From positions 1-14,030 of the forward strand of contig CAYRXH010000067.1 in assembly GCA_964428185.1 (NCBI GenBank): a stretch of DNA of 14,030 bases, in the 5' to 3' direction. Under the pieces are notes generated by a model. It saw only the letters and a list, made by a program, of their open reading frames with translations. It made no database searches and had not been told where the DNA came from. Source of the stretch: CAYMAZ01 sp964428185 (GTDB lineage: Bacteria; Bacteroidota; Bacteroidia; Bacteroidales; DTU049). Within the stretch, counting starts at the first letter, position 1; each line of letters opens with the position of its first letter. Both the position numbers and the translations under genes were made by a program. This document shows, piece by piece, positions 6,267-13,645 of this stretch.

Positions 6267-8543
6267 CTAAAAACTATGAAGTTCTTTCAATAACTGTTGC
6301 GGGTCTCGAAGAAGTTTAGGATTTTTATCCAGATGGATCATATTTGAAATTGAGAGCTTCAGCGCTTTCATTTTTGGTTTTTTCTCATCGCCTAATAACT
6401 GAACAAGAAGAAGTGAACCTATTTTCACAGTAATATCATTTACTTTAGAAGCCTCTGTAAGAAAACTTTCAACAGCTGTTTTCATGTCAGGACCTGAGAA
6501 TTTTTTGTAATTGACAGCATCAAATAGAGAATAGAATTTCTCATATACATCATTGATGGTAATTTCATCCTTGCTGACGCACATTCTCTCACTAACATGC
6601 TGTGGTTTCTTTGTAGGATTATAAAATCTGAAACCAAGCACATTAACAAGTTCCATCATTTTGTCATGGATTACTTTAATTTTATCTTCATTATCTGAAC
6701 CTATGAATATATTCATGGGAACATGCCTGATCAGTTTTCTGTTTTTGTAATTTGAATTTATCGAATTAAACGAGATGTATTCATTAAATGCGTTCTGAAG
6801 AATATAAATCTGATCTTTTAGTCTGTCAATTTCATCATCATGCTCCTTCTTAAGTTTATTGATTTTCTGAAGATAGAATTCGTAGAATTCTTTCATGTAT
6901 CTGTTTTTTGGACCAGCTGCGACAAGTCTTTTTCCTTCATCATTATCAGTAAAAGCCTGGAAGTTTTCAATAAATTTTTCTGCCAGTTGCTGAGCCTGTT
7001 TTTCATAGGCAGACGGATATTTCCATGTGTTTCGGGGATTAAGGATTGCAGGATCCACTCCTTTAACTTCTGTTGGGATAAATAACCCAAACTCAGGCAG
7101 CTCTTCATAATGGGCTTTATCCAAACTTCCATCAAGGATCGATTTGATAATCTGTCGGGTCACGGAGAGATCAATTCGATGACCTGTTCCATAAGGACCT
7201 CCGGTCCATCCGGTATTGACAAGGTATGCAGTGGCACCGTGCTGCTTCATTTTATTTGCAAGTTCTTTTGCATAAACAGTAGGATGCAGTAATAAAAAAG
7301 CAGCACCGAAAGCTGAAGAGAAGGTGGGAATTGGTTCTTTAATACCTCTTTCTGTACCGGCAAGTTTGGAGGTGTATCCACTTAAAAAATAATACATTGC
7401 CTGATCTTCAGTGAGTTTAGCTACAGGAGGCAACACACCGAAAGCATCAGCAGAAAGAAATATTATTTTTTTGGGGTGTCCGCCTTTTGATACAGGGGTT
7501 ACAATATTCCGGATATGATTTATCGGGTATGATACTCTGGTATTTTCGGTTTTTGATGCATCCCTGAAATTAATTTGTCCGGACTTTTCATCATACACAA
7601 CATTTTCGAGCAATGCATCTTTTTTTATGGCCCTGTATATGTCAGGCTCCTTATCTTTATCGAGATTGATGCACTTTGCATAACATCCTCCTTCAAGATT
7701 AAACACACCGTCATCATCCCAGCCATGCTCATCATCACCTATCAGATATCTGTCCGGATCTGCTGAAAGAGTAGTTTTCCCTGTCCCTGATAGTCCGAAG
7801 AAAATTGCAGTATCTCCGTTTTTTCCCATATTTGCTGAACAATGCATTGAGGCAACTCCTTTCATGGGTAAAAAATAATTCATAATTGTAAAAAAACCTT
7901 TTTTTATCTCTCCACCATACCAAGTTCCACCAATAACAGACATTCGCTCTTTAATGTTGAAGGCCACAAACGCATCACTGTTCAAACCTTGCTCAAGCCA
8001 TTCAGGATTCACTGTCTTACAGGCATGAAGCATCACAAAATCAGGCAGGAAACCATGCAATTCATCCTCAGTAGGCCTGATAAACATATTCTTTACAAAA
8101 TGAGCAGCCCAGGCAATTTCTGTAATAACTCTGATCTTCAGCCTTGTATTTGCATTGGCTCCCATATAAGCATCCATCACATACAATTTCTTTTCTGATA
8201 ACTGCTTCTGCCCAAGAATCAACAAGTGCTTCCACACTTCCTCACTGATTGGTTGATTATCTGATCCCTTTCTGCCGGGTGATGCCCACCAGATATTTCC
8301 TGAAGATTCACTTTCATGAACTATATATTTATCCTTTGGAGACCTCCCAGTAAAAATACCAGTATCAACATTGACCGCCCCCAGTGATGTTACAAAACCT
8401 TTTTCCAAGCCTTCTAGTGAAGATTCAGTCTCATGTTTATATAATTCATCATACCCTAAATTATAGAATATCTTTTCTGCTGAGACAATACCATATTGTG
8501 AAAGATCAGGGATTGGAAGCTTCTTTTTCTTCAATTCATTCAT
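6267..8543 (-). CDS. pckA: Phosphoenolpyruvate carboxykinase (ATP) with a novel C-terminal extension
   Basis: PckA converts oxaloacetate and ATP to PEP, CO2 and ADP, the first committed step of gluconeogenesis; in anaerobic Bacteroidota it often runs in reverse to fix CO2 on the way to succinate. It is cytosolic. Catalytic residues match the E. coli enzyme with a shift of two to three: R67 (TGRSPK), K214/K215, H234 (MHCSAN), the P-loop GLSGTGKT at 250-257, metal-binding D270/D271 (IGDDEHGW) and R336 (TRVSYP). The enzyme normally ends near LVAAGP, here 540-545, for a family length near 540. This protein continues in frame to 758 residues with a coiled coil (about 550-590) and an alpha/beta domain (about 605-758). 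The start MNELKKKKLPIPDLSQYGI gives a normal family N-terminus. It lies 85 bp downstream of the macro-domain gene and has its own -7 box. The catalytic assignment is firm; the role of the tail is unknown. Confidence 0.95.
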   Translation of the reverse strand: MNELKKKKLPIPDLSQYGIVSAEKIFYNLGYDELYKHETESSLEGLEKGFVTSLGAVNVDTGIFTGRSPKDKYIVHESESSGNIWWASPGRKGSDNQPISEEVWKHLLILGQKQLSEKKLYVMDAYMGANANTRLKIRVITEIAWAAHFVKNMFIRPTEDELHGFLPDFVMLHACKTVNPEWLEQGLNSDAFVAFNIKERMSVIGGTWYGGEIKKGFFTIMNYFLPMKGVASMHCSANMGKNGDTAIFFGLSGTGKTTLSADPDRYLIGDDEHGWDDDGVFNLEGGCYAKCINLDKDKEPDIYRAIKKDALLENVVYDEKSGQINFRDASKTENTRVSYPINHIRNIVTPVSKGGHPKKIIFLSADAFGVLPPVAKLTEDQAMYYFLSGYTSKLAGTERGIKEPIPTFSSAFGAAFLLLHPTVYAKELANKMKQHGATAYLVNTGWTGGPYGTGHRIDLSVTRQIIKSILDGSLDKAHYEELPEFGLFIPTEVKGVDPAILNPRNTWKYPSAYEKQAQQLAEKFIENFQAFTDNDEGKRLVAAGPKNRYMKEFYEFYLQKINKLKKEHDDEIDRLKDQIYILQNAFNEYISFNSINSNYKNRKLIRHVPMNIFIGSDNEDKIKVIHDKMMELVNVLGFRFYNPTKKPQHVSERMCVSKDEITINDVYEKFYSLFDAVNYKKFSGPDMKTAVESFLTEASKVNDITVKIGSLLLVQLLGDEKKPKMKALKLSISNMIHLDKNPKLLRDPQQLLKELHSF
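6270..6905 (-). other. Region encoding the extra C-terminal domain of PckA
   Basis: This codes for PckA residues 547-758. Residues 550-590 are charged and heptad-like (FYLQKINKLKKEHDDEIDRL), a likely coiled coil. A short polar linker (591-605) is followed by a beta strand, MNIFIGS, and a helix ending LGFRFYN. Next comes a mostly helical part, a hydrophobic strand DITVKIGSLLLVQLL (703-717), and a final helix after NPKLLRDPQQLLKEL. The order strand-helix-linker-strand-helix suggests a compact alpha/beta module. I have a vague memory of similar IGSLLLV plus NPxLLxDPxxLLxxL endings on other bacterial proteins but cannot name a family. No broken frame or second start separates it from the enzyme. 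Confidence 0.75.
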
Positions 8544-8572
8544 GTTTTCAAGAGTTTAAAAAATTCAGGCTG

Positions 8573-8580
8573 CAAACTTA
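8573..8580 (-). promoter_or_regulatory. -7 promoter box ahead of pckA
   Basis: TAAGTTTG on the minus strand fits TAnnTTTG and lies 30 bases ahead of the ATG at 8543. The nearest -33-like element (TTG at 8608-8606) is 25 bases away, longer than usual. It suggests pckA can be transcribed apart from the macro-domain gene. Confidence 0.35.
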
Positions 8581-8628
8581 TTGAATTTTTAAGTGCAGGA
8601 AATTTCAATTGGCTGAAAAAAATCTGTA

Positions 8629-9174
8629 TTAGAATTGATTTATATCATATTTCCCACGATACTTCCTGATCACATCCTGGTACACCCGTGTTACGGACTC
8701 TGAAAAACCTATCAGATAAATTAATACAGGATAGTCATGCATTGCAATAAAATCATTGATTGTCTGCACAGCAACTACAGCGGCTCCATGAATAGGATAT
8801 CCATAAACACCAGTGCTGATTGCAGGAAATGCTATTGTTTTCAACTGATGTTTATTGGCAAGTTTTAAAGATGAGTTATAAGCAGAAGCCAAGAGTTCAG
8901 ACTCACCGCAATGCCCTCCTTTCCATATAGGACCAACTGTATGAATTACATATCGGGCAGGCAGATTATACCCTGAAGTGATTTTAGCCTCACCGGTTTT
9001 GCATCCGTTCAAAGTTCTGCATTCAGCCAGCAAACCCGGGCCTGCTGCCCGATGAATGGCTCCGTCAACACCTCCACCTCCAAGAAGACTGTTGTTGGCA
9101 GCATTGACAATGGCATCAACATCAAGCAATGTGATATCTCCTGTGATACATCGTATTCTGTCAGTGATACTCAT
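8629..9174 (-). CDS. Macro-domain ADP-ribose hydrolase (YmdB/MacroD type)
   Basis: A single macro domain that fills the whole protein, close in layout to E. coli YmdB (177 residues). Such enzymes hydrolyse O-acetyl-ADP-ribose and remove mono-ADP-ribose from acidic residues. Visible motifs, in order from ATG 9174: ITGDIT, IVNAANNSLLGGGGVDGAIHR, LPARYVIHTVGP and AFPAISTGVYGYP. The catalytic pair matching YmdB N25 and D35 is present (second N of NAAN and D of GGVDG). I chose ATG 9174 (181 residues) because the conserved fold begins within ten residues of it and a TAATTTTG promoter box sits between it and an in-frame ATG at 9204, which would give 191 residues. It is divergent from a methyltransferase and 85 bp upstream of pckA. 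A functional link to pckA through acetyl or ADP-ribosyl turnover is speculation. Confidence 0.92.
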   Translation of the reverse strand: MSITDRIRCITGDITLLDVDAIVNAANNSLLGGGGVDGAIHRAAGPGLLAECRTLNGCKTGEAKITSGYNLPARYVIHTVGPIWKGGHCGESELLASAYNSSLKLANKHQLKTIAFPAISTGVYGYPIHGAAVVAVQTINDFIAMHDYPVLIYLIGFSESVTRVYQDVIRKYRGKYDINQF

Positions 9175-9191
9175 ACTCTTTTTCAATACGA

Positions 9192-9199
9192 CAAAATTA
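9192..9199 (-). promoter_or_regulatory. -7 promoter box for the macro-domain gene
   Basis: TAATTTTG on the minus strand, 18-25 bases ahead of ATG 9174. No TTTG lies at the -33 position. If used, it rules out the upstream ATG at 9204 as the start. Confidence 0.3.
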
Positions 9200-9202
9200 T
9201 TC

Positions 9203-9233
9203 ATTTTTGAAAAAAAATATTGTATTTTTGAAA
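9203..9233. repeat. Direct repeat in the divergent promoter gap
   Basis: ATTTTTGAAA occurs identically at 9203-9212 and 9224-9233, a 21-bp period, or two helical turns, between the divergent macro-domain and methyltransferase genes. It overlaps both predicted -7 boxes or their flanks, as operator half-sites would. Confidence 0.35.
9223..9230 (+). promoter_or_regulatory. -7 promoter box for the methyltransferase
   Basis: TATTTTTG fits TAnnTTTG and lies 16 bases ahead of ATG 9247, implying a very short leader. The upstream TTTG (9206-9209) is only 13 bases away, too close for a standard -33 element. Confidence 0.3.
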
Positions 9234-9246
9234 CTTTAACAATCTT

Positions 9247-10017
9247 ATGTCAATTTTCAGAAGAGGATTCAATTTTATCGGACGTAAACTGAGCAAGCCA
9301 CATAATATGCTCACCAGTAAAGCTGAACAATATTATTTTTTACAATATTTCAGTATCCTCGAACCACTGTTCAAAAAAGATTACTCAATTCTGGATATCG
9401 GATGTCAATACGGACGATTCACAATCCCTGCATATCAGGCCGGCTTGACAGTAACTGCCACAGATATCAATCAGAAATACTTCAGGGCTATTGAAAAGAA
9501 AATTCCTAAACATTCTATCTCTTTCAGGCATGAAACAATTGATCAGAGCTGTGAACTTTTGCCACCTCAATCATTTGACATCATCCTTTGTCTTGAATTA
9601 TTGTACAATCTTCCTGATACTGCCGCCTATATCAGCAAGCTGTCTGCCCTGCTGAAACCCGGCGGATTGCTTGTAACATCACACAGAAGCAAAGGATATT
9701 ATTTATATCGTTTTATTCGGGAAAAGAAATTTCAGGATATTCAGAAAATACTTGCAGGTACACATCATGATTATAATTGTCAGACTCCCGAAGAACTGAA
9801 ATATTTATTTAATGCATCTCAACTGGATATTAAAAGCATCAATCCCATCGGAATATTTTCAGGCTTCGGGAAAGATGCCTTTTCAGTCATTGCAAATCCT
9901 GATCGTTTGACTGATTCATTAAAAACAAAACTTCAGAAACTAGAGACAGACATATATCTCAGCAATCTTTTCATGAATAATGCCAGATATCTGATGGTGG
10001 TGGCTGAAAAAAAATAA
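9247..10017 (+). CDS. Class I SAM-dependent methyltransferase
   Basis: A 256-residue soluble protein with a Rossmann-type methyltransferase core. Motif I, LDIGCQYGRF (49-58), binds S-adenosylmethionine; the acidic residue at the end of strand 2 is D73 in TATDIN. Motif IV, FDIILCLELLYNL (110-122), and the post-motif LKPGGLLVTSH (136-146) follow as in Methyltransf_11/25 proteins. The first 25 residues are basic and might form a docking segment. The substrate cannot be read from the sequence; proteins of this shape modify small molecules, quinones, lipids or sugars. It stands alone on the plus strand, divergent from the macro-domain gene and convergent with a minus-strand region that holds a decayed gene. 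The ATG is the first in frame and follows a -7 box by 16 bases. Confidence 0.88.
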   Translation: MSIFRRGFNFIGRKLSKPHNMLTSKAEQYYFLQYFSILEPLFKKDYSILDIGCQYGRFTIPAYQAGLTVTATDINQKYFRAIEKKIPKHSISFRHETIDQSCELLPPQSFDIILCLELLYNLPDTAAYISKLSALLKPGGLLVTSHRSKGYYLYRFIREKKFQDIQKILAGTHHDYNCQTPEELKYLFNASQLDIKSINPIGIFSGFGKDAFSVIANPDRLTDSLKTKLQKLETDIYLSNLFMNNARYLMVVAEKK

Positions 10018-10100
10018 AAAAACCTTATTCAATTTCTTTCAATTACTTGCCATTCTACTCATAGACTACCTGAATCTTATATTCACAATATTATCCCATC

Positions 10101-10130
10101 TTCACATCTTTCCACATCTTCATCCACATA
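10101..10130. repeat. Short imperfect tandem repeat
   Basis: TTCACATCTT and TCCACATCTT stand in tandem (9 of 10 bases the same), followed by a looser third unit CATCCACATA. It lies between the methyltransferase stop and the decayed gene. Confidence 0.4.
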
Positions 10131-10135
10131 TTTTC

Positions 10136-10477
10136 TCATGCAACACTATAAAATACCATCTTTAAGGTAATCCATTCTTCAACATTAGGAAAATAAGGAT
10201 ATTGTCTGGAAAATACCGGTACATCAGTTCCATACTGTAAGGTTTCAACATGATATAATTGCTTCCCGTCTCAGAAAATATGATCATCGCCATTGGCATC
10301 TCTGCAAAAATCCTCACTGAAATGAAATCTAATTACATATTTAATTGAGATACTTCTCCGATTTACATATATAATCATATCGCAAGCGGTTGAAAGGGAG
10401 CCAACTGTTTCAAATTCGATTTTTGCAAGCTGAGTATTGTTTATTACAAACCTTAACTGAAAAACTCTCAACCATAT
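10136..10477 (-). pseudogene. Decayed gene of unknown family with an in-frame TGA
   Basis: On the minus strand one frame reads IWLRVFQLRFVINNTQLAKI and on to DANGDDHIF, meets TGA at 10273-10271, and continues in the same frame for 44 residues (DGKQLYHVETLQYGTDVPVF then a PNVEEWITL segment) to TGA at 10138-10136. Both halves have balanced, protein-like composition and no TAA or TAG, so they look like one former protein of about 110 residues. No clean ATG precedes it: the frame is closed upstream by TGA at 10480-10478, and the first start-like codon is TTG 10471. Explanations are a recent nonsense mutation, a sequencing error, or recoding of TGA. The lipoprotein gene just upstream, in the same frame, ends at TGA in a natural place, so TGA is likely a stop in this genome. 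I do not recognise the family. Confidence 0.4.
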
Positions 10478-10552
10478 TCAGGCATCAAGCATAACCATTC
10501 ACCAGTCAGACGCACAAATTCTATGAGCCATCTTCAATTCTTCAAATGCCCT

Positions 10553-12007
10553 TCACCGCTTCTCATACGCTCCGAGGTCAGGAGCAGCACCCTGCACTCT
10601 TGAATTTCCTTCAATATCAGTAAAAATACCAGATGCAATGGTGGCAGAGCCAATATCAATAGCCGGCGAATTATTTTTCAGTTGCAGATACATACTGTCT
10701 GGTTTTTCAAAAAGCGGATCTACATTTTTTATGACTGAAATAAAAGAGGCAGGTTCTGAAGCCAGGTCCAGAGTACTTCTGACAATGCAATTTTCAAATG
10801 TCACATTGTAAGTACTGGATCCGTATGGGTATTTATCCAAAGCAATTTCATCCTCTTTGTTGCCCCAGAAAATACAGTTTCCGAACCATGCTTCATCTAG
10901 AGATCTGATCTGAAAATTGCCATAAATATCTTCATAGTAATTATTCACCACCAGCGATGGTATCTGACGATTACTGTATGTCCAGTAATTGCCGACAGTG
11001 CAATGCTTGAATCTGTATCTTCCACCAATATTCAACCAGAGGGCCAGTTCTCCACAATCGGCAAACACGCAGTTTTCTGCTTCAACCCATGATCCCTGAG
11101 CAAAAAGACCTGCCGAACTCATGTTTTTGATGATGGTATTTTTCATAATCAGGGTTGGTGAAGCAGACGCACCAAGAGTGTCAACATGCACCCCCACCCT
11201 GCCGTTCTGAATGATGGCATATTCAATTTCATTGTTGATGCTTCCTGCCGAAAGCCAAATCCGGCCCCATGCCCCCGGCTGATCTTTGTAGTACTCATCC
11301 AGACGGTCGCCACGAATGATGACCTCATTTCCAAGGCTGCCGTATATTTTCAGGCTGGCACCCTCAAGTGCCACAATATTGGCGTTGTTGTGCATATACA
11401 CTCTCGTTCCTGCCGGCATCACTAACGTTGAATCATTGGGAATGAATGCCCAGCCATACACCACATGAGGTTTGTCGGTTGCCCACACTCCAGACACAGT
11501 TGAATAGGCCGGAAATGTTGAAGTAGCAGGCACATCAGGATAATGAAAGTAGGCATCCTGACCAAAAGCAGCCAAAACAACCTTCTGGCGGTTGCCATTC
11601 ACTGTGAAAATCAGTGAGTCCTCAACGATGAGTGGTGTTGTTGAATTGTTTGGGTCTACGGTCACTTCAACAAATACCCACACACTGTCATTGGCATCAA
11701 TTTCTATATTTCTGATCAACACACCTGAACGCCCGTCAATATTAAACCTATAATTGGACGCAAGTCTGCCGCCAAGTTCAACAGATGAAATCATTACAGG
11801 CCGGGAAGAAGTATTATGAACTGTAAATACTTTTGTAATTGAACCAACAGTGGTAAATACAGTATCAAACATAATAGTATCCTGTGTAAAAGTCAGTCTG
11901 AATGAAGGATCATCATTGAAAATATCATCCTTGCGACAGGAATTGTGCAAAACAACTGATAATATAACTGTCAGTACACTGACATAAAGAGGAATCCTCA
12001 ATTTCAT
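10553..12007 (-). CDS. Right-handed beta-helix lipoprotein with PDLGAYE C-terminus
   Basis: A 484-residue exported protein. Residues 1-23 are a signal peptide ending LHNSC, with C24 the likely lipid-bearing cysteine in a loose Bacteroidota lipobox, so it is probably anchored in the outer membrane. Residues about 34-150 form an immunoglobulin-like segment of the kind seen before choice-of-anchor proteins (TVGSITKVFTVHNTSSRPV, then VEVTVDPNN). From about 195 to 440 the chain has beta-helix character, with coil-like units such as IEYAIIQNGRVGVHV, NTIIKNMSSAGLFA, ENCVFADCGELALW and FENCIVRS. It ends SPAIDIG and PDLGAYEKR, the usual closure of choice-of-anchor Q and parallel beta-helix proteins, many of which bind or cleave polysaccharide. 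I see no catalytic set that names an enzyme. I preferred ATG 12007 to TTG 12016, three codons earlier. Neighbours give no functional hint. Confidence 0.85.
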   Translation of the reverse strand: MKLRIPLYVSVLTVILSVVLHNSCRKDDIFNDDPSFRLTFTQDTIMFDTVFTTVGSITKVFTVHNTSSRPVMISSVELGGRLASNYRFNIDGRSGVLIRNIEIDANDSVWVFVEVTVDPNNSTTPLIVEDSLIFTVNGNRQKVVLAAFGQDAYFHYPDVPATSTFPAYSTVSGVWATDKPHVVYGWAFIPNDSTLVMPAGTRVYMHNNANIVALEGASLKIYGSLGNEVIIRGDRLDEYYKDQPGAWGRIWLSAGSINNEIEYAIIQNGRVGVHVDTLGASASPTLIMKNTIIKNMSSAGLFAQGSWVEAENCVFADCGELALWLNIGGRYRFKHCTVGNYWTYSNRQIPSLVVNNYYEDIYGNFQIRSLDEAWFGNCIFWGNKEDEIALDKYPYGSSTYNVTFENCIVRSTLDLASEPASFISVIKNVDPLFEKPDSMYLQLKNNSPAIDIGSATIASGIFTDIEGNSRVQGAAPDLGAYEKR

Positions 12008-12026
12008 ATACAGCAAATTGGCATTG

Positions 12027-12034
12027 CAAAACTA
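12027..12034 (-). promoter_or_regulatory. -7 promoter box for the beta-helix lipoprotein
   Basis: TAGTTTTG on the minus strand fits TAnnTTTG and lies 20 bases ahead of ATG 12007. No TTTG is seen at -33. Confidence 0.3.
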
Positions 12035-12369
12035 ACGAATAAAGTCTGAAACGTAAAATCAGAATGTTTATTTTCTCAGCTGGTTTAATAATTTTTCAGA
12101 AAAAATGTGTACTTTTATCTATTTGGTTTGTGCAAAAAAACTCCAATAAATTGAAAAACTCAAGGTTTTCTTCTCTTAAATAATTTTGGGACGATAGTGA
12201 TTTTAAATGATATTTTTCATGAACACTTTGAATTAGCAGGATATTCAGAAATCATGAATTTTTAAAATACAACGAAAATAATTGCTAATTTTGTTCTCCG
12301 AAATGAATCCTGAGTCAGTTGCTGGGTATTGCACCCACTCTGGAACCGGATAAAACAATCTGAAGATCA
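12035..12369. other. Intergenic region upstream of the acyltransferase gene
   Basis: This gap separates the divergent lipoprotein and acyltransferase genes. It contains a -7-like TAATTTTG at 12286-12293 (plus strand) and a second copy at 12181-12188, both without a clear -33 element. A less A+T-rich leader follows, with a 16-codon ORF (ATG 12303 to TAA 12351-12353) enclosing a small hairpin TGGGT/ACCCA (12323-12337). I see no larger gene in it. Confidence 0.45.
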
Positions 12370-13308
12370 ATGTTTCTTTTGTATTATCTGCTCATTTTTC
12401 CTTTAAGCAAACTGCCTTTGTGGTGGCTATACACCATCAAACCCTTTTTGTTTTTTTTGCTCTACAGGGTGATCGGTTATCGCAGAAAGGTGGTTCAAAC
12501 CAACCTGAAAAACAGCTTCCCTGATAAATCACAATCTGAATTTAAAAAGATCGAAAAAGATTTTTATCATTATCTGTCAAAGTTGTTCATTGAATCCATT
12601 AAAAATTTAACCATTTCTGAACAGAAACTACTGCAACGAATAAAGGTAAAAAATCCTGAGGTGATCAATCAGTATTATGAACAAAACAGAAGTGTGTTGC
12701 TGGTTGGAGCACATTCTCATAACTGGGAATATGTAATCACTGCTCAGAACATACTGTTTAAACATCAGGCAGTTGGAATTGGGATGCCTTTGTCCAGTCG
12801 TTTCTGGAATCAAAAATTAAATGAGAAAAGACAACGTTTCGGAATGCGTGTGATCCATGCCAAAATTCTTGAAGAAAAACTGCAGGAATGGTCGCACGAG
12901 AATCTGGCCATATTAGTCCTGTTCGATCAAAGTCCTTCAAATCCCCGGAAAGCATACTGGCATAAATTTTTAAATCAGCAGACTGCATTTTTGTTTGGCA
13001 CTGAAAAAATGGCTGTATCAAAAAATTTTCCTGTGATTCAGTTCTATATGAACGAACCATCAGAAGGGCATTACGAAATCACACTGGAATTAATTACAGC
13101 GACACCAAGAAATGAAGAATACGGGATGATAACCCGGAGGATGATCGCAAATCTGGAAAAACATATTCTGGAAACACCAGCTCATTGGCTATGGAGCCAT
13201 AATCGCTGGAAACGAAAAGTCCCTGAATATCTTTCTGATATCCAGCGGGAGCAAAAAGAGCAATTCATTACATGGAAAAAGGAACTCTTGTCAGAGGAGC
13301 ATTCATAA
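12370..13308 (+). CDS. Lipid A biosynthesis (LpxL/HtrB-type) lysophospholipid acyltransferase
   Basis: A 312-residue inner-membrane-associated acyltransferase. The N-terminus (1-35) is a hydrophobic anchor with aromatic residues. NLKNSFPDKS (45-54) matches the family NL..sFPe.s motif. The catalytic HX4E motif is H115-SHNW-E120, within AHSHNWEY; the usual glycine of HxGNWE is replaced by H117. DQSPSN (186-191) corresponds to the family DQ.p.n motif, and the C-terminal HWLWSHNRWKRK (272-283) is the typical W.W.H.RWK ending. Such enzymes transfer a secondary acyl chain from acyl-ACP to the Kdo or lipid A precursor on the cytoplasmic face; Bacteroidota members can act on other lipids, so the exact acceptor is uncertain. 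Length is normal. It stands alone on the plus strand. Confidence 0.9.
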   Translation: MFLLYYLLIFPLSKLPLWWLYTIKPFLFFLLYRVIGYRRKVVQTNLKNSFPDKSQSEFKKIEKDFYHYLSKLFIESIKNLTISEQKLLQRIKVKNPEVINQYYEQNRSVLLVGAHSHNWEYVITAQNILFKHQAVGIGMPLSSRFWNQKLNEKRQRFGMRVIHAKILEEKLQEWSHENLAILVLFDQSPSNPRKAYWHKFLNQQTAFLFGTEKMAVSKNFPVIQFYMNEPSEGHYEITLELITATPRNEEYGMITRRMIANLEKHILETPAHWLWSHNRWKRKVPEYLSDIQREQKEQFITWKKELLSEEHS

Positions 13309-13423
13309 ACATCAACAAAAAGCAGGGAATAAAAAGCACTTACCTGATTTTTTTATAAATAAATTCAATATTGTCCGACAAAAATTAAGTTATTCACTAG
13401 GAAGCAAATTGCCTTAATAAATT

Positions 13424-13487
13424 TTTGCCTCTAACTTAAAGGAAGAATTAATTTTCAGCAATTTATTTCCTTCAAAAAAGAGGCAAA
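13424..13487. repeat. Nested inverted repeat
   Basis: The outer arms TTTGCCTC (13424-13431) and GAGGCAAA (13480-13487) pair perfectly over 8 bp. Inside, AAGGAA (13439-13444) pairs with TTCCTT (13467-13472). The loops are A+T-rich. No T-run follows the outer arm directly, so it is not a clear terminator for the acyltransferase gene. Confidence 0.4.
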
Positions 13488-13637
13488 TTTCAAAAAGCAT
13501 GCTCTCTGTCATAAAAAACTCACAAATCATTTAATTTTACTGACTTTTCAGTTCTTAAATGGTTTATTATCAAACATAATTGAAATAAATTTATTGTTCC
13601 CTAACAAAAGGGCATCCTGTTCCAGCCCAAATTATTG

Positions 13638-13645
13638 TAATTTTG
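13638..13645 (+). promoter_or_regulatory. -7 promoter box for the terminal gene
   Basis: TAATTTTG fits TAnnTTTG and lies 35 bases ahead of ATG 13681. No TTTG lies at -33. Confidence 0.3.

Noticed and set aside
10101..10130. CRISPR-like or satellite repeat
   Set aside because: Only two to three 10-base units in direct tandem, with no spacers; a minor local duplication.
10271..10273. Internal TGA as a selenocysteine codon
   Set aside because: I see no convincing stem-loop just after it, no redox motif around it, and the rest of the frame has other TGA codons at its edges; decay is simpler.
10018..10552. Mobile element or integration site next to the decayed gene
   Set aside because: I found no inverted termini, target duplication, transposase motif or tRNA end around it.
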